NCBI GenBank assembly: GCA_903938815.1
Contig: CAJAES010000029.1
Span: 62,001-126,000, forward strand
Length of the DNA: 64,000 nt
Direction: 5' to 3'
DNA from: an uncultured beta proteobacterium
Lineage (GTDB): Bacteria > Pseudomonadota > Gammaproteobacteria > Burkholderiales > Burkholderiaceae_C
Made by a program: the position numbers and the translations under genes. Position 1 is the first letter of the stretch; each line of letters opens with the position of its first letter. The notes beneath the pieces are model-generated. The model was not told the origin of the DNA, made no database searches, and was given only the letters and a program-made list of their open reading frames with translations. Below, one piece after another: positions 17,807 through 26,089 of the stretch.

Positions 17807-17913
17807 GGGCCGGGCCTGACCCGGCCCGCACCCCGGTGGGGGCCGAGGAAACCTGGGGCGACCGGGCGTTTCCTCGAGAGGCATTGTGCCGCCGAATTAC
17901 TTTAGCTGTAAAG
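17807..17913. promoter_or_regulatory. three dyads in the acyl-CoA dehydrogenase/metallo-hydrolase divergent region
   Basis: Three perfect inverted repeats lie between the divergent starts. They are GGGCCGGG/CCCGGCCC (17807-17827, 5-base loop), CGAGGAAAC/GTTTCCTCG (17844-17876, 15-base loop) and CTTTA/TAAAG around GCTG (17900-17913). The third lies 17 bases before the metallo-hydrolase ATG, a good operator position. No regulator gene is adjacent. Confidence 0.45.
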
Positions 17914-17930
17914 CATCGGACAATGCCGCC

Positions 17931-18890
17931 ATGCAGACAGACTACCCCTCCTGGGCCGAAGATCTCGGCCACGGCATCCACGCCGTCGACACCGGATTCC
18001 ACCGCGACCGGTTCGATGCCGCCTACCTGATGGTGCAGGACGGCCACGCCGCCTTCATCGACACCGGCACCAACTTCGCCGTCCCCCGGCTGCTCGGCCT
18101 GCTGGACGCCCTGGGCCTGCCGCGCGATGCCGTGACGCACGTGATTCCCACGCACGTGCACCTCGACCACGCCGGCGGCGTGGGCCTGCTGATGCGCGAA
18201 CTGCCCGCTGCCACGCTCTGGGTCCACCCGCGCGGCGCGCGCCACATGATCGACCCGTCCATGCTTTGGCAGGGCGCGCTGGCGGTGTACGGCGCCGAAG
18301 AGATGGAGCGCTCCTACGGTGCACTGGTGCCGGTGCCGGCCGAACGCGTGAAGACCACCTCGGACCACGTGGTGATCGAACTCGCGGGCCGCCCGCTGGT
18401 CGTGGCCGACACGCCGGGGCACGCACGCCACCATCACTGCCTGTGGGACGAGGAGACGCGCGGCTGGTTCACCGGCGACACCTTCGGTCTCAGCTACCGC
18501 GAATTCGACACCGCACGCGGCGCCTGGATCATGCCCACCTCGACACCGGTGCAGTTCGAGCCCGAACTGCTCCGGCATTCGATCGAGCGACTGCTCGCGC
18601 GCGACCCGGCCTGCATGTACCTGACCCACTTCAGCCGCGTGCGGGACGTCCGGCGGCTCGGCAGCCTGCTGCTGGCACTGCTGGACGGCATGGTCGCCAT
18701 CGGCCGCGCCGCGCCGTCCGGCCCCACCCGTCACGAGGCCATGAAGGACGCCATGCTGGCGCTGTTCGGCACGAGCCTCGCCGCTCACGGATGCCCGATC
18801 GACAGCGCCGGCTTGCGGGCGCTGCTGGAAATGGACATCGAGCTCAACGCGCAGGGCATGGCCATCTGGCTCGACCGCTCGCTTGGCTAA
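17931..18890 (+). CDS. metallo-beta-lactamase-fold hydrolase
   Basis: The 319-residue product has the family's zinc-binding motif [10 protein letters not shown] (HxHxDH) and the downstream ligands [11 protein letters not shown] and [14 protein letters not shown]. The fold hydrolyses thioesters, lactones or related bonds; the substrate is unknown. The ATG at 17931 is preferred to in-frame upstream codons. The gene is followed after 10 bases by an SDR, a thioredoxin-like protein, gloA and a PaiB-like gene in one close run, suggesting a small detoxification or redox unit. It is divergent from an acyl-CoA dehydrogenase, so acyl-CoA hydrolysis is possible but unproven. Confidence 0.9.
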   Translation: MQTDYPSWAEDLGHGIHAVDTGFHRDRFDAAYLMVQDGHAAFIDTGTNFAVPRLLGLLDALGLPRDAVTHVIPTHVHLDHAGGVGLLMRELPAATLWVHPRGARHMIDPSMLWQGALAVYGAEEMERSYGALVPVPAERVKTTSDHVVIELAGRPLVVADTPGHARHHHCLWDEETRGWFTGDTFGLSYREFDTARGAWIMPTSTPVQFEPELLRHSIERLLARDPACMYLTHFSRVRDVRRLGSLLLALLDGMVAIGRAAPSGPTRHEAMKDAMLALFGTSLAAHGCPIDSAGLRALLEMDIELNAQGMAIWLDRSLG

Positions 18891-18900
18891 AGTACACCCC

Positions 18901-19689
18901 ATGAACACCCACATCAGATTCGGGCTCGAAGGCCGCGTTGCCGTGATCACCGGCGCCGCACAGGGCATCGGCGCGGCCTGCGCGCGCCGGCTGGCCAACG
19001 ATGGCGCCGCCGTCGTGCTCTGGGACGTCGCCGACGCCGCCGGGCAGGCGCTGGCCGCCGAACTCGCCGCAGCCGGCGCACGCACGCTCTACTGCCACTG
19101 CAACGTGGCCGTGAAGGGCGATGTGGAGGCGGCGCTGGCACAGACGCTGGCCACGTTCGGCCGCGTCGACGCGCTCGTCAACAACGCAGGCATCTTCAAG
19201 GCGGCGGATTTCCTCGAGATCACCGAAGCCGACTGGGATGCGGTGATCGACATCAACCTCAAGGGCTCGTTCCTGGTGGGGCAGGCTGTTGCGCGCAGCA
19301 TGGTCGCGAGCGGCGGCGGCGCGGTCGTCAACATGAGCTCGGTCAACGGCGTGATGGCCATTCCCAGCATCGCCAGCTACAACGTCAGCAAGGGCGGCAT
19401 CAACCAGCTCACGCGGGTGATGGCCCTGTCGCTGGCCGACCGGGGCGTGCGCGTGAATGCGGTGGCGCCCGGCACCATCGCGACCGAGCTCGCGATGAAT
19501 GCCGTGCTGACCAGCGACGAGGCCCGCGCCCGCATCATGAGCCGCACGCCGATGAAGCGCCTGGGCGAGCCGGCCGAAATCGCCGATGTCGTGGCCTTCC
19601 TGCTGTCCGACGCGGCCAGCTACATGACCGGTGAGATCGTCACGGTTGACGGCGGCCGCATGACGCTCAACTACACGGTGAACCCATGA
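18901..19689 (+). CDS. short-chain dehydrogenase/reductase (SDR)
   Basis: The 262-residue product is a classical SDR. It has the NAD(P)-binding TGAAQGIG at about residues 15-22, the NNAG motif ([14 protein letters not shown]), the active-site Ser in NMSSVNG, and Tyr-Lys in SYNVSKGG. Its C-terminal VTVDGG motif is typical of FabG-like enzymes. The Asp in [10 protein letters not shown] at the end of beta-2 favours NAD over NADP. The ATG at 18901 is chosen over a TTG at 18883 that overlaps the previous gene. Its stop overlaps the thioredoxin-like gene as ATGA. The substrate cannot be assigned. Confidence 0.92.
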   Translation: MNTHIRFGLEGRVAVITGAAQGIGAACARRLANDGAAVVLWDVADAAGQALAAELAAAGARTLYCHCNVAVKGDVEAALAQTLATFGRVDALVNNAGIFKAADFLEITEADWDAVIDINLKGSFLVGQAVARSMVASGGGAVVNMSSVNGVMAIPSIASYNVSKGGINQLTRVMALSLADRGVRVNAVAPGTIATELAMNAVLTSDEARARIMSRTPMKRLGEPAEIADVVAFLLSDAASYMTGEIVTVDGGRMTLNYTVNP

Positions 19690-20483
19690 ACACGACCCCG
19701 ACGATCGGCGCGGGCGCCGAAGTGTCCTTCGACGTCAGCGATGCCGACTTCGAGACCACCGTGCTGCAGCGGTCCTTCCAGGTGCCGGTGCTGCTGGACT
19801 GCTGGGCGCCCTGGTGCGGTCCCTGCAAGCAGCTCAAGCCCATGCTCGAGAAGCTGGCGGTGGCCTACGAAGGCCGTTTCGTGCTGGCCAAGCTGAACTC
19901 CGACGAGTGCCCGCAGGTGGCGGGCATGCTCGGGCTGCGCAGCATTCCGCACGTGCTGCTGTTCAAGGACGGACAGCCCGTGGACCAGTTCACCGGCGCG
20001 CTGCCTGAATCCCGCATCCGCGCCTTCCTGGATGCCCACGTGCAGGCGCCCTCCCCGGCCCAACTGCTGCTGCGCCAGGCCGCGGACGAGGCCGACCATG
20101 CGCAGGCCGTGGCGATGCTCGAGCAGGCGCAGACGCTGGACCCGCGCGAACCCGCCATCACCCGCGCGCTGGCCAACCGCGCCGCCGCATTGAAGGCCCA
20201 GCAGGATTTCGAGGCGCTGCGGCCCGCTGGCGACCCCGCGGTGCTGCAGGCCCGTCTGGACGCCAACCCCAGGGACCACGCGGCACGATTCGACCTCGCG
20301 GCCATCCAGGCCCATGCGGGCGATTTCGCCGCGGCGTTCGAACAACTGCTCGAGGTGGTTCTGCGTGACAAGGCCGAACAGCGCGAGGCCGCGCGTCTGC
20401 GCATGGTCGAGTGGTTCGGCCTGTGCCCCGACCCGGCCGTGACCGACCGCGCCCGACGCCGACTTTCCATGTACCTGAACTGA
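19686..20483 (+). CDS. cnoX: CnoX/YbbN-type thioredoxin fused to TPR domain
   Basis: The 265-residue product joins a thioredoxin domain (about residues 10-115, active site [12 protein letters not shown]) to a C-terminal TPR-like region ([33 protein letters not shown]) that ends near an arginine-rich MYLN tail. This is the layout of CnoX, a chaperedoxin that protects proteins from overoxidation and hands them to GroEL. The E. coli protein has lost the first active-site Cys; here both are present, so redox activity is expected. The ATG overlaps the SDR stop. Confidence 0.88.
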   Translation: MNTTPTIGAGAEVSFDVSDADFETTVLQRSFQVPVLLDCWAPWCGPCKQLKPMLEKLAVAYEGRFVLAKLNSDECPQVAGMLGLRSIPHVLLFKDGQPVDQFTGALPESRIRAFLDAHVQAPSPAQLLLRQAADEADHAQAVAMLEQAQTLDPREPAITRALANRAAALKAQQDFEALRPAGDPAVLQARLDANPRDHAARFDLAAIQAHAGDFAAAFEQLLEVVLRDKAEQREAARLRMVEWFGLCPDPAVTDRARRRLSMYLN

Positions 20484-20494
20484 AGGATTCCAAG

Positions 20495-20905
20495 ATGCGA
20501 CTGCTGCACACCATGCTGCGTGTCGGCGACCTGCAAAGGTCGATCGACTTCTACACCCAGGTCATGGGCATGACCCTGCTGCGAACCAGCGAGAACCCCT
20601 CCCAGAAGTACTCGCTGGCCTTCGTGGGCTACGGCAAGAACCCGGAGCACGCCGAGCTGGAGCTGACGTACAACCACGGCGTCGACAGCTATGACCTGGG
20701 CACGGCCTACGGCCACATCGCCATCGGGGTGCCCGATGCCTACGCCGCGTGCGAGAAGATCCGCCACAACGGCGGCAACGTCACGCGCGAGGCAGGCCCG
20801 GTCAAGGGCGGCAACACCGTGATCGCCTTCATCACCGACCCGGACGGGTACAAGGTCGAACTGATCCAGCGCGCCGACGCGAGCGCGGGCGTCGGGCTCG
20901 GCTGA
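20495..20905 (+). CDS. gloA: lactoylglutathione lyase (glyoxalase I)
   Basis: Glyoxalase I converts the methylglyoxal-glutathione hemithioacetal to S-lactoylglutathione. The 136-residue product has the repeated beta-alpha-beta-beta-beta fold. Metal and substrate motifs include [30 protein letters not shown], the Glu in [25 protein letters not shown] and the terminal [19 protein letters not shown] precedes its ATG. It overlaps the next gene by a single base (TGATG). It matches the short, metal-dependent bacterial form. Confidence 0.95.
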   Translation: MRLLHTMLRVGDLQRSIDFYTQVMGMTLLRTSENPSQKYSLAFVGYGKNPEHAELELTYNHGVDSYDLGTAYGHIAIGVPDAYAACEKIRHNGGNVTREAGPVKGGNTVIAFITDPDGYKVELIQRADASAGVGLG

Positions 20906-21513
20906 TGTACCTGCCGAAGCACTTCGAGCAGCACGACCCCGCCGCGCTGCAGGGGTTGATGCGCGAGCATCCGCTCGCGATGCTGGTGACCACCGGCGCG
21001 GACGGCGTGACGGCCGACCACGTGCCGCTGGAGTACGACAGCGCGTCTGGCACCCTGCGGGGGCACGTGGCGCGCGCCAACCCGCTGTGGCGCCATGCCG
21101 ACGGGCAGCCGGTGCTGGCGGTGTTCCGGGGGGCCGAGGCCTACATCACGCCTTCCTGGTATCCCTCCAAGGCCGAGCATCACAAGGTGGTGCCCACCTG
21201 GAACTACGCAGTGGTGCACGCGCACGGCACGCTGCGTGCCCTGGACGACGCGCCCTGGCTGCGCGACCTGGTCGGTCGCCTGACCGACCACCACGAGGCG
21301 CCGCGCGCGCAGCCCTGGGCCGTCGGGGATGCCCCCGACGACTACGTGCAGCAGATGCTGCGCGCCATCGTCGGCATCGAGATTCCGGTGACCCGGCTCG
21401 TCGGCAAGTGGAAGATCAGCCAGAACCGCAACGAGGCCGACCGGCTAGGGGTGGCCGACGGCCTGGCCGAACGCAGCGCCGCGATGGCGACGCTGGTGCG
21501 CGGCGGGGGCTGA
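20905..21513 (+). CDS. PaiB-family FMN-binding negative regulator-like protein
   Basis: The 202-residue product has PaiB/FMN-binding split-barrel motifs: [76 protein letters not shown] and VGKWKISQNRNEAD. In Bacillus PaiB is a negative regulator of degradative enzymes; in proteobacteria members probably bind FMN, and their role is unclear. It is coupled to gloA and ends at 21513, directly against the convergent eda stop, with no gap. Confidence 0.88.
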   Translation: MYLPKHFEQHDPAALQGLMREHPLAMLVTTGADGVTADHVPLEYDSASGTLRGHVARANPLWRHADGQPVLAVFRGAEAYITPSWYPSKAEHHKVVPTWNYAVVHAHGTLRALDDAPWLRDLVGRLTDHHEAPRAQPWAVGDAPDDYVQQMLRAIVGIEIPVTRLVGKWKISQNRNEADRLGVADGLAERSAAMATLVRGGG

Positions 21514-22140
21514 TCAGCCCCGGCGCAGCGCCGAGGCCTCGCGCGCCAGGCGCGTGATGCGGTCCCAGTCGCCGGCGTCGACGGCATCCTGCGGCGTCAG
21601 CCAGGAGCCGCCGCAGACCTTCACGTTGGGCAGCGCCAGGAACTGCGGCGCCGTCTCCGGCGTGATGCCGCCCGTCGGGCAGAACACGACATCCGTGAAT
21701 GGGCCGGCCAGCGCCTTCAGCATCGGAATGCCGCCAGCCGCCGTGGCGGGGAAGAACTTCAGGAACTGGTAGCCATCGGCGTTGGCGGCCATGACCTCGC
21801 TCGCGGTGGCCACGCCCGGCAGCAGGGGCAGGCCCATGTTGCGGCAGGCATGCCCGATGTCGGTGCCGTAGCCCGGGCTGACGCCGAAGCGGCAGCCTGC
21901 CGCCAGCGCGGCCTCGGCGTCGGCCACGGAACGGATGGTGCCGGCACCGACGATGGCCTGCGGCACCGCCTTGGCGATGGCCGCCATGCACTCCAGCGCC
22001 ACCGGCGTGCGCAGCGTGACTTCGAGCACCCGCACGCCACCGGCCACGAGGGCCTCGGCCAGCGGCACGGCGTCCCGCACGCGGTGCAGCACGATGACGG
22101 GGATGACGGGGCCGTAAGAGGCCAGTTCCAGCGGATCCAT
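21514..22140 (-). CDS. eda: KDPG/KHG aldolase (2-dehydro-3-deoxy-phosphogluconate aldolase)
   Basis: Eda cleaves KDPG to pyruvate and glyceraldehyde 3-phosphate in the Entner-Doudoroff pathway. The 208-residue product has the class I aldolase motifs [22 protein letters not shown] and the Schiff-base Lys in YQFLKFFPA, then [10 protein letters not shown]. The ATG at 22140 has GGA 7 bases upstream and lies 11 bases after the edd stop; an ATG at 22161 would overlap edd. It is the second gene of the edd-eda unit. Confidence 0.96.
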   Translation of the reverse strand: MDPLELASYGPVIPVIVLHRVRDAVPLAEALVAGGVRVLEVTLRTPVALECMAAIAKAVPQAIVGAGTIRSVADAEAALAAGCRFGVSPGYGTDIGHACRNMGLPLLPGVATASEVMAANADGYQFLKFFPATAAGGIPMLKALAGPFTDVVFCPTGGITPETAPQFLALPNVKVCGGSWLTPQDAVDAGDWDRITRLAREASALRRG

Positions 22141-22151
22141 GAGGTGTCCTT

Positions 22152-24041
22152 TCAGAGCCATGTGATGGCGCCTTCCTCGGCGCTGCGGACCGTGCGCCGC
22201 ATGCCGCCGAAGAGGTCGCGGCCGAGATCGTGCGAATTGGCCTCGGCCTGCGCCGGGTCGATGACCGCAACTGCCCGGGCCGCCCATTCGGCGGCGTCCA
22301 CCAGGGCATCGAGCGTGCCGGCGTCGGCATCCATGCGGATCAGGTCGCCGGTGCGCACCTTGGCCAGAGGACCGTCGGCCAGGGCCTCGGGGCTCAGGTG
22401 GATGGCGGCGGGCACCTTGCCCGATGCGCCGCTCATGCGGCCGTCGGTCACCAGGGCCACCTTGAATCCCTTGCCCTGGAGCACGGCCAGCGGAGGCGTC
22501 AGCTTGTGCAGTTCGGGCATGCCGTTGGCGCGCGGGCCCTGGAAGGGCACCACGGCGATGAAGTCGCGCTCGAGTTCGCCGTCGGCAAAGGCCTGAAGCA
22601 GCGCCTCCTGGCTGTGGAAGACGATGGCCGGCGCCTCGACGACGTGGCGGTCCGCCGGCACCGACGAGACCTTGATGACCGAGCGCCCCAGATTGCCCTG
22701 CAGAAGCTTCAAGCCGCCGCTGGGCGAGAACGGGTCGGCCGCGTGGCGGACGATGCTGTCGTCCCCGGCCGCGGCGGGCAAGTCATGCCAGCCCACGCCG
22801 CCCGCAGCGGGCGCCTTGGCTTCGGCCGCGCCTGCGCCTGCGCCCGCGCCTTCGCCTGCACCTGCCCCGACCGGAACCAACGCGGAAGGCAACCGGGTGT
22901 AGGCCGCAAGGCCACCGGCGTGCACCGTGGCCACGTCGCCGTGCATCCACCCACCGTCCAGCAGTTCGCGCAGCACGAAGCCCGGGCCGCCTGCGGCCTG
23001 GAACTGGTTCACGTCGGCGCTGCCGTTCGGGTAGACGCGCGCCAGCGTCGGCACGGCGGCGGAGAGCTCGGCGAAGTCGGTCCAGTCGATCAGCAGCCCG
23101 GCGGCGCGCGCCACCGCCACCCAGTGGATCAGGTGGTTGGTCGAACCGCCGGTGGCCAGCAGCGCGACCATGGCATTGACGATCACGCGCTCGTCGACCA
23201 GCCGGCCGATGGGGGTGAAGCGCTCGCCGCCCCGGCGGATGGCGAGCAGTTCGTGCACCGCCTCGCGTGTGAGCGCCTCTCTCAGGCCGTCGTGGGGGTG
23301 CACGAAGGCAGCGCCCGGCACATGCAGGCCCATGGCCTCCAGCAGCATCTGGTTGCTGTTGGCGGTGCCATAGAAGGTGCAGGTGCCCGGACCGTGGTAA
23401 GCCGCACTCTCGGCCGCCAGCAATTCCGCCCGGCCGATCAGCTTCTGGGCATACTGTTCACGTACCTTGCCCTTGGCGTTGTTGGACAGGCCCGTGCTCA
23501 TCGGGCCCGCCGGCACGAACACGCAGGGCAGATGACCGAAATGCAGCGCACCGATCAACAGTCCCGGCACGATCTTGTCGCACACGCCCAGCAGCAAGGC
23601 GCCGTCATAGACGTCGTGCGTCAGGGCCACTGCGGTGCCCATCGCGATCGTGTCGCGCGAGAACAGGCTCAGCTCCATGCCGGGCAGGCCCTGCGTGACG
23701 CCGTCGCACATGGCCGGCACGCCGCCCGCCACCTGGACGGTCGCACCCGCACGCCGGGCTTCGTCCCGGATCACTGCGGGGAAGCCCTCGTAAGGCTGGT
23801 GGGCCGAGAGCATGTCGTTGTAGGCGGTCACGATTCCCAGGTGCGGTGCGCGTTCGGCCACGACGCGCATCTTGTCGGCGCCCGGCAGTGCCGCGAAGGC
23901 ATGCGCGACGTTGGCACAGCCCATGCGTTCGCTGCCGCGCGGCCGCGCGGCGAGCCGCTCCACACGCTCGAGGTAGGCTGCCCGCAGGCCGGCGCTGCGC
24001 TGGCGGATGCGTTCGGTGACGTGTGCAATGGCGGTCTTCAC
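22152..24041 (-). CDS. edd: phosphogluconate dehydratase
   Basis: Edd dehydrates 6-phosphogluconate to KDPG using a [4Fe-4S] cluster. The 629-residue product contains the IlvD/Edd signatures with cluster Cys in [21 protein letters not shown] and [33 protein letters not shown] and [23 protein letters not shown]. It is about 20 residues longer than usual because of a Gly/Ala-rich insert near residue 400 ([20 protein letters not shown]). It is the first gene of the edd-eda unit and shares its upstream region, with an operator-like dyad, with the divergent ChaC-like gene. Confidence 0.95.
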   Translation of the reverse strand: MKTAIAHVTERIRQRSAGLRAAYLERVERLAARPRGSERMGCANVAHAFAALPGADKMRVVAERAPHLGIVTAYNDMLSAHQPYEGFPAVIRDEARRAGATVQVAGGVPAMCDGVTQGLPGMELSLFSRDTIAMGTAVALTHDVYDGALLLGVCDKIVPGLLIGALHFGHLPCVFVPAGPMSTGLSNNAKGKVREQYAQKLIGRAELLAAESAAYHGPGTCTFYGTANSNQMLLEAMGLHVPGAAFVHPHDGLREALTREAVHELLAIRRGGERFTPIGRLVDERVIVNAMVALLATGGSTNHLIHWVAVARAAGLLIDWTDFAELSAAVPTLARVYPNGSADVNQFQAAGGPGFVLRELLDGGWMHGDVATVHAGGLAAYTRLPSALVPVGAGAGEGAGAGAGAAEAKAPAAGGVGWHDLPAAAGDDSIVRHAADPFSPSGGLKLLQGNLGRSVIKVSSVPADRHVVEAPAIVFHSQEALLQAFADGELERDFIAVVPFQGPRANGMPELHKLTPPLAVLQGKGFKVALVTDGRMSGASGKVPAAIHLSPEALADGPLAKVRTGDLIRMDADAGTLDALVDAAEWAARAVAVIDPAQAEANSHDLGRDLFGGMRRTVRSAEEGAITWL

Positions 24042-24058
24042 GGCGATACGCTCCGGAT

Positions 24059-24094
24059 GTAACTCATGGATGGATTATCGAGTAACTCGGTTAC
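24059..24094. promoter_or_regulatory. candidate operator upstream of edd
   Basis: GTAAC TCG GTTAC at 24082-24094 is a perfect 5-bp dyad, and GTAACTC occurs again at 24059-24065. The extended site AGTAAC TCG GTTACA resembles the HexR box form TGTAAY-N3-RTTACA with one mismatch. HexR controls Entner-Doudoroff genes in several proteobacteria. The site lies about 41 bases upstream of the edd ATG and within the first codons of the ChaC-like gene as I annotate it. The regulator is inferred from the sequence only. Confidence 0.5.
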
Positions 24095-24791
24095 AGCGTC
24101 AATTCAACACCCCATCCCGCAGCCGGGCGCGGTGCTGGCCGAACTGCGCCGCCACTGGGGCCCGCAACAGGCCTTGTGGATCTTCGGCTACGCCTCCCTG
24201 ATCTGGCGCCCGGAGTTCCACGCGAGCGAGCAGCGCAGCGCGCTGGTGCACGGCTGGCATCGCGCGCTGCGCATGCGCTCACGCATCAACCGCGGCACGC
24301 CGGAACGGCCCGGCCTGGTGTTCGCGCTGCTGCCCGGCGGCGCCTGCCGCGGCGAGGTCTACCGCCTGCCGGCCGCCCAGGCGGAAGCCGAACTCGAACG
24401 GCTGTGGCTGCGCGAGATGCCCACGGGCGTGTACACACCGCGCTGGCTGCCGTGCCGCACATCACAGGGCCTGGTGCCGGCCCTCGCCTTCACGCTCAGC
24501 CGCCGCAGCGATGCCTACCTGGGCCGCCTGCCAGACGCGCAGATGCTCGACATCCTGCGCCATGCACGGGGCCGCTACGGCACGACGCTGGAGTACCTGG
24601 CCCAGACAGCGCACGCGCTGCGGGAACGCGGCATCGTCGATCGCGAGATCGAGCGCCTGATGGCGCTGGCCGCCAGGGCCGGACTGGTTCAGACCACGCC
24701 GGCAGCGGCACGCACCGCAGCGAGGTCGGCCTCGGTGTCGACGTCGATCAGCACGCCCGGATCGTCAAGCTCCAGCGGCAAGGCCGGATAG
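24066..24791 (+). CDS. ChaC-family gamma-glutamylcyclotransferase
   Basis: ChaC-type enzymes cleave glutathione to 5-oxoproline and Cys-Gly. The 241-residue product has the family motifs [16 protein letters not shown] (substrate loop, YASLIW), [34 protein letters not shown] and [16 protein letters not shown]. The expected catalytic Glu lies in the [12 protein letters not shown] region. The family domain ends near 24690; the last 34 residues (Ser- and Thr-rich) are antisense to the convergent MobA-like gene and are probably tail added by a lost stop. An ATG at 24066 is used; a later GTG at 24132 is possible, which would leave the operator outside the gene. Confidence 0.88.
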   Translation: MDGLSSNSVTASIQHPIPQPGAVLAELRRHWGPQQALWIFGYASLIWRPEFHASEQRSALVHGWHRALRMRSRINRGTPERPGLVFALLPGGACRGEVYRLPAAQAEAELERLWLREMPTGVYTPRWLPCRTSQGLVPALAFTLSRRSDAYLGRLPDAQMLDILRHARGRYGTTLEYLAQTAHALRERGIVDREIERLMALAARAGLVQTTPAAARTAARSASVSTSISTPGSSSSSGKAG

Positions 24792-25282
24792 CGCGCGATC
24801 AGCCGGCGCGCGCCTTCGTCGCCGGTCAGGCCGATCAGTTCCGAGAACAGTTCGGCCGCGAACCCGACGGGATGCCCCTGTCGCCCCCGATGCTGCGCAT
24901 AGGCGATGGGATGCTCCGCGAGCGCGCGCCCGACCGCCAGCATCGAGGCCGGCCGGACCAGCGGCATGTCGCCGGGCAGGACCAGCCAGCCGCGCCCGGC
25001 GGCCTGCGCGGCCACGCCGGCAGCGATGGAAAAGCCCATGCCCCGCGCGGCCTCGGCCGCAGACAGGACGACGAGGTCGCGTGTGGCGATCCAGGGGGAG
25101 ACGGACGCGGCGAGTTCGGCCGTGGTGACCACCGCCACGGGCCATCCGGTCTCGATGGCGTGCTGGATGGTCGTGGTCAGGACGGTGCCCTGACCCAGCG
25201 GCTGCGCGAGCTTGTGCCCATCGGCACCGAAGCGCCGTCCCTGGCCGGCAGCCATCACGAGTATGGTCGGACGCGGATTCAT
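24689..25282 (-). CDS. MobA-like NTP transferase domain protein
   Basis: The 197-residue product has the nucleotidyltransferase motif [33 protein letters not shown] and [16 protein letters not shown], and ends with [15 protein letters not shown]. These motifs mark MocA/MobA-type CTP or GTP transferases that act on molybdopterin, although a related sugar-nucleotide role is possible. No molybdenum genes are nearby. The ATG at 25282 lacks a clear Shine-Dalgarno. Its 3' end overlaps the ChaC-like gene by 103 bases in convergent orientation. Confidence 0.86.
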   Translation of the reverse strand: MNPRPTILVMAAGQGRRFGADGHKLAQPLGQGTVLTTTIQHAIETGWPVAVVTTAELAASVSPWIATRDLVVLSAAEAARGMGFSIAAGVAAQAAGRGWLVLPGDMPLVRPASMLAVGRALAEHPIAYAQHRGRQGHPVGFAAELFSELIGLTGDEGARRLIARYPALPLELDDPGVLIDVDTEADLAAVRAAAGVV

Positions 25283-25444
25283 GCGTTGTTGATCTTGTTG
25301 CCGGGTGCGCTCTTCGTTCCTCCGTCGCACCTCTGGCGCCTAGGATGGCTGCCTGCGCCCCAGGTTGACAGTGGGAGTTGTGCCTACGGTCTTACACGTA
25401 AGGGGATCACCGGTCAGTGGATTCCGGGTTCCTATACTGGGCAC

Positions 25445-26089
25445 ATGAACATCGCAGACCTACGCAAGAGCTACGAGCGCGACGCGCTCGATGAAACGGC
25501 CGCCGACGCCGACCCGCTGCGGCAGTTCCAGCGCTGGCTCCAGCAGGCGCTGGACGCGCAGTTGCCGGAACCGAACGCCATGACCGTGGCCACCGTCGGC
25601 GAGGACGGACGCCCGTCGTCGCGCATCGTGCTGATCAAGGGCTACGACGCACGCGGCATCGTCTGGTACACGAACTACCACAGCCGCAAGGGCCGCGAAC
25701 TCGCGGCCAGGCCCTTCGCCGCACTGCAGTTCCACTGGGTCGAACTCGAGCGCGTGGTCCGCATCGAGGGCCGGGTCGAGCGCACATCCGACGAGGAGTC
25801 GGACGCCTACTACGCCAGCCGCCCCCTGGATTCCCGGATCGGCGCCTGGGCCTCACCGCAGAGCGAGGTGATCTCGTCGCGCGCGGTCCTGGTGGCCAAT
25901 GCGGCGCAGATCTCGGCGCGCCATCTGCTGAACCCGCCGCGTCCCCCGCACTGGGGTGGCTACCGCCTGGTCCCCGACCGCTGGGAGTTCTGGCAGGGAC
26001 GAAAGAGCCGGCTGCACGATCGGCTGCGCTACCGCCCCGAAGGCGAGTCGCAGCCCGATCGGTGGATCAAGGAGCGGCTGGCGCCCTGA
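25445..26089 (+). CDS. pdxH: pyridoxamine 5'-phosphate oxidase
   Basis: PdxH oxidises pyridoxine or pyridoxamine 5'-phosphate to pyridoxal 5'-phosphate with FMN. The 214-residue product has the N-terminal [18 protein letters not shown] motifs [26 protein letters not shown] and [21 protein letters not shown], and the C-terminal signature [16 protein letters not shown]. No Shine-Dalgarno is visible before the ATG; TATACT at 25433-25438 lies 6 bases before it, so the mRNA may be leaderless. A TTGACA at 25365-25370 lacks a matching -10. The 3' end overlaps the hybrid kinase gene by 23 bases. Confidence 0.95.
   Translation: MNIADLRKSYERDALDETAADADPLRQFQRWLQQALDAQLPEPNAMTVATVGEDGRPSSRIVLIKGYDARGIVWYTNYHSRKGRELAARPFAALQFHWVELERVVRIEGRVERTSDEESDAYYASRPLDSRIGAWASPQSEVISSRAVLVANAAQISARHLLNPPRPPHWGGYRLVPDRWEFWQGRKSRLHDRLRYRPEGESQPDRWIKERLAP

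Noticed and set aside
17787..19085. N-terminal extension of the acyl-CoA dehydrogenase frame on the minus strand to 19085
   Set aside because: It is antisense to the metallo-hydrolase and SDR genes; the enzyme domain begins at 17786 with a good ribosome site.
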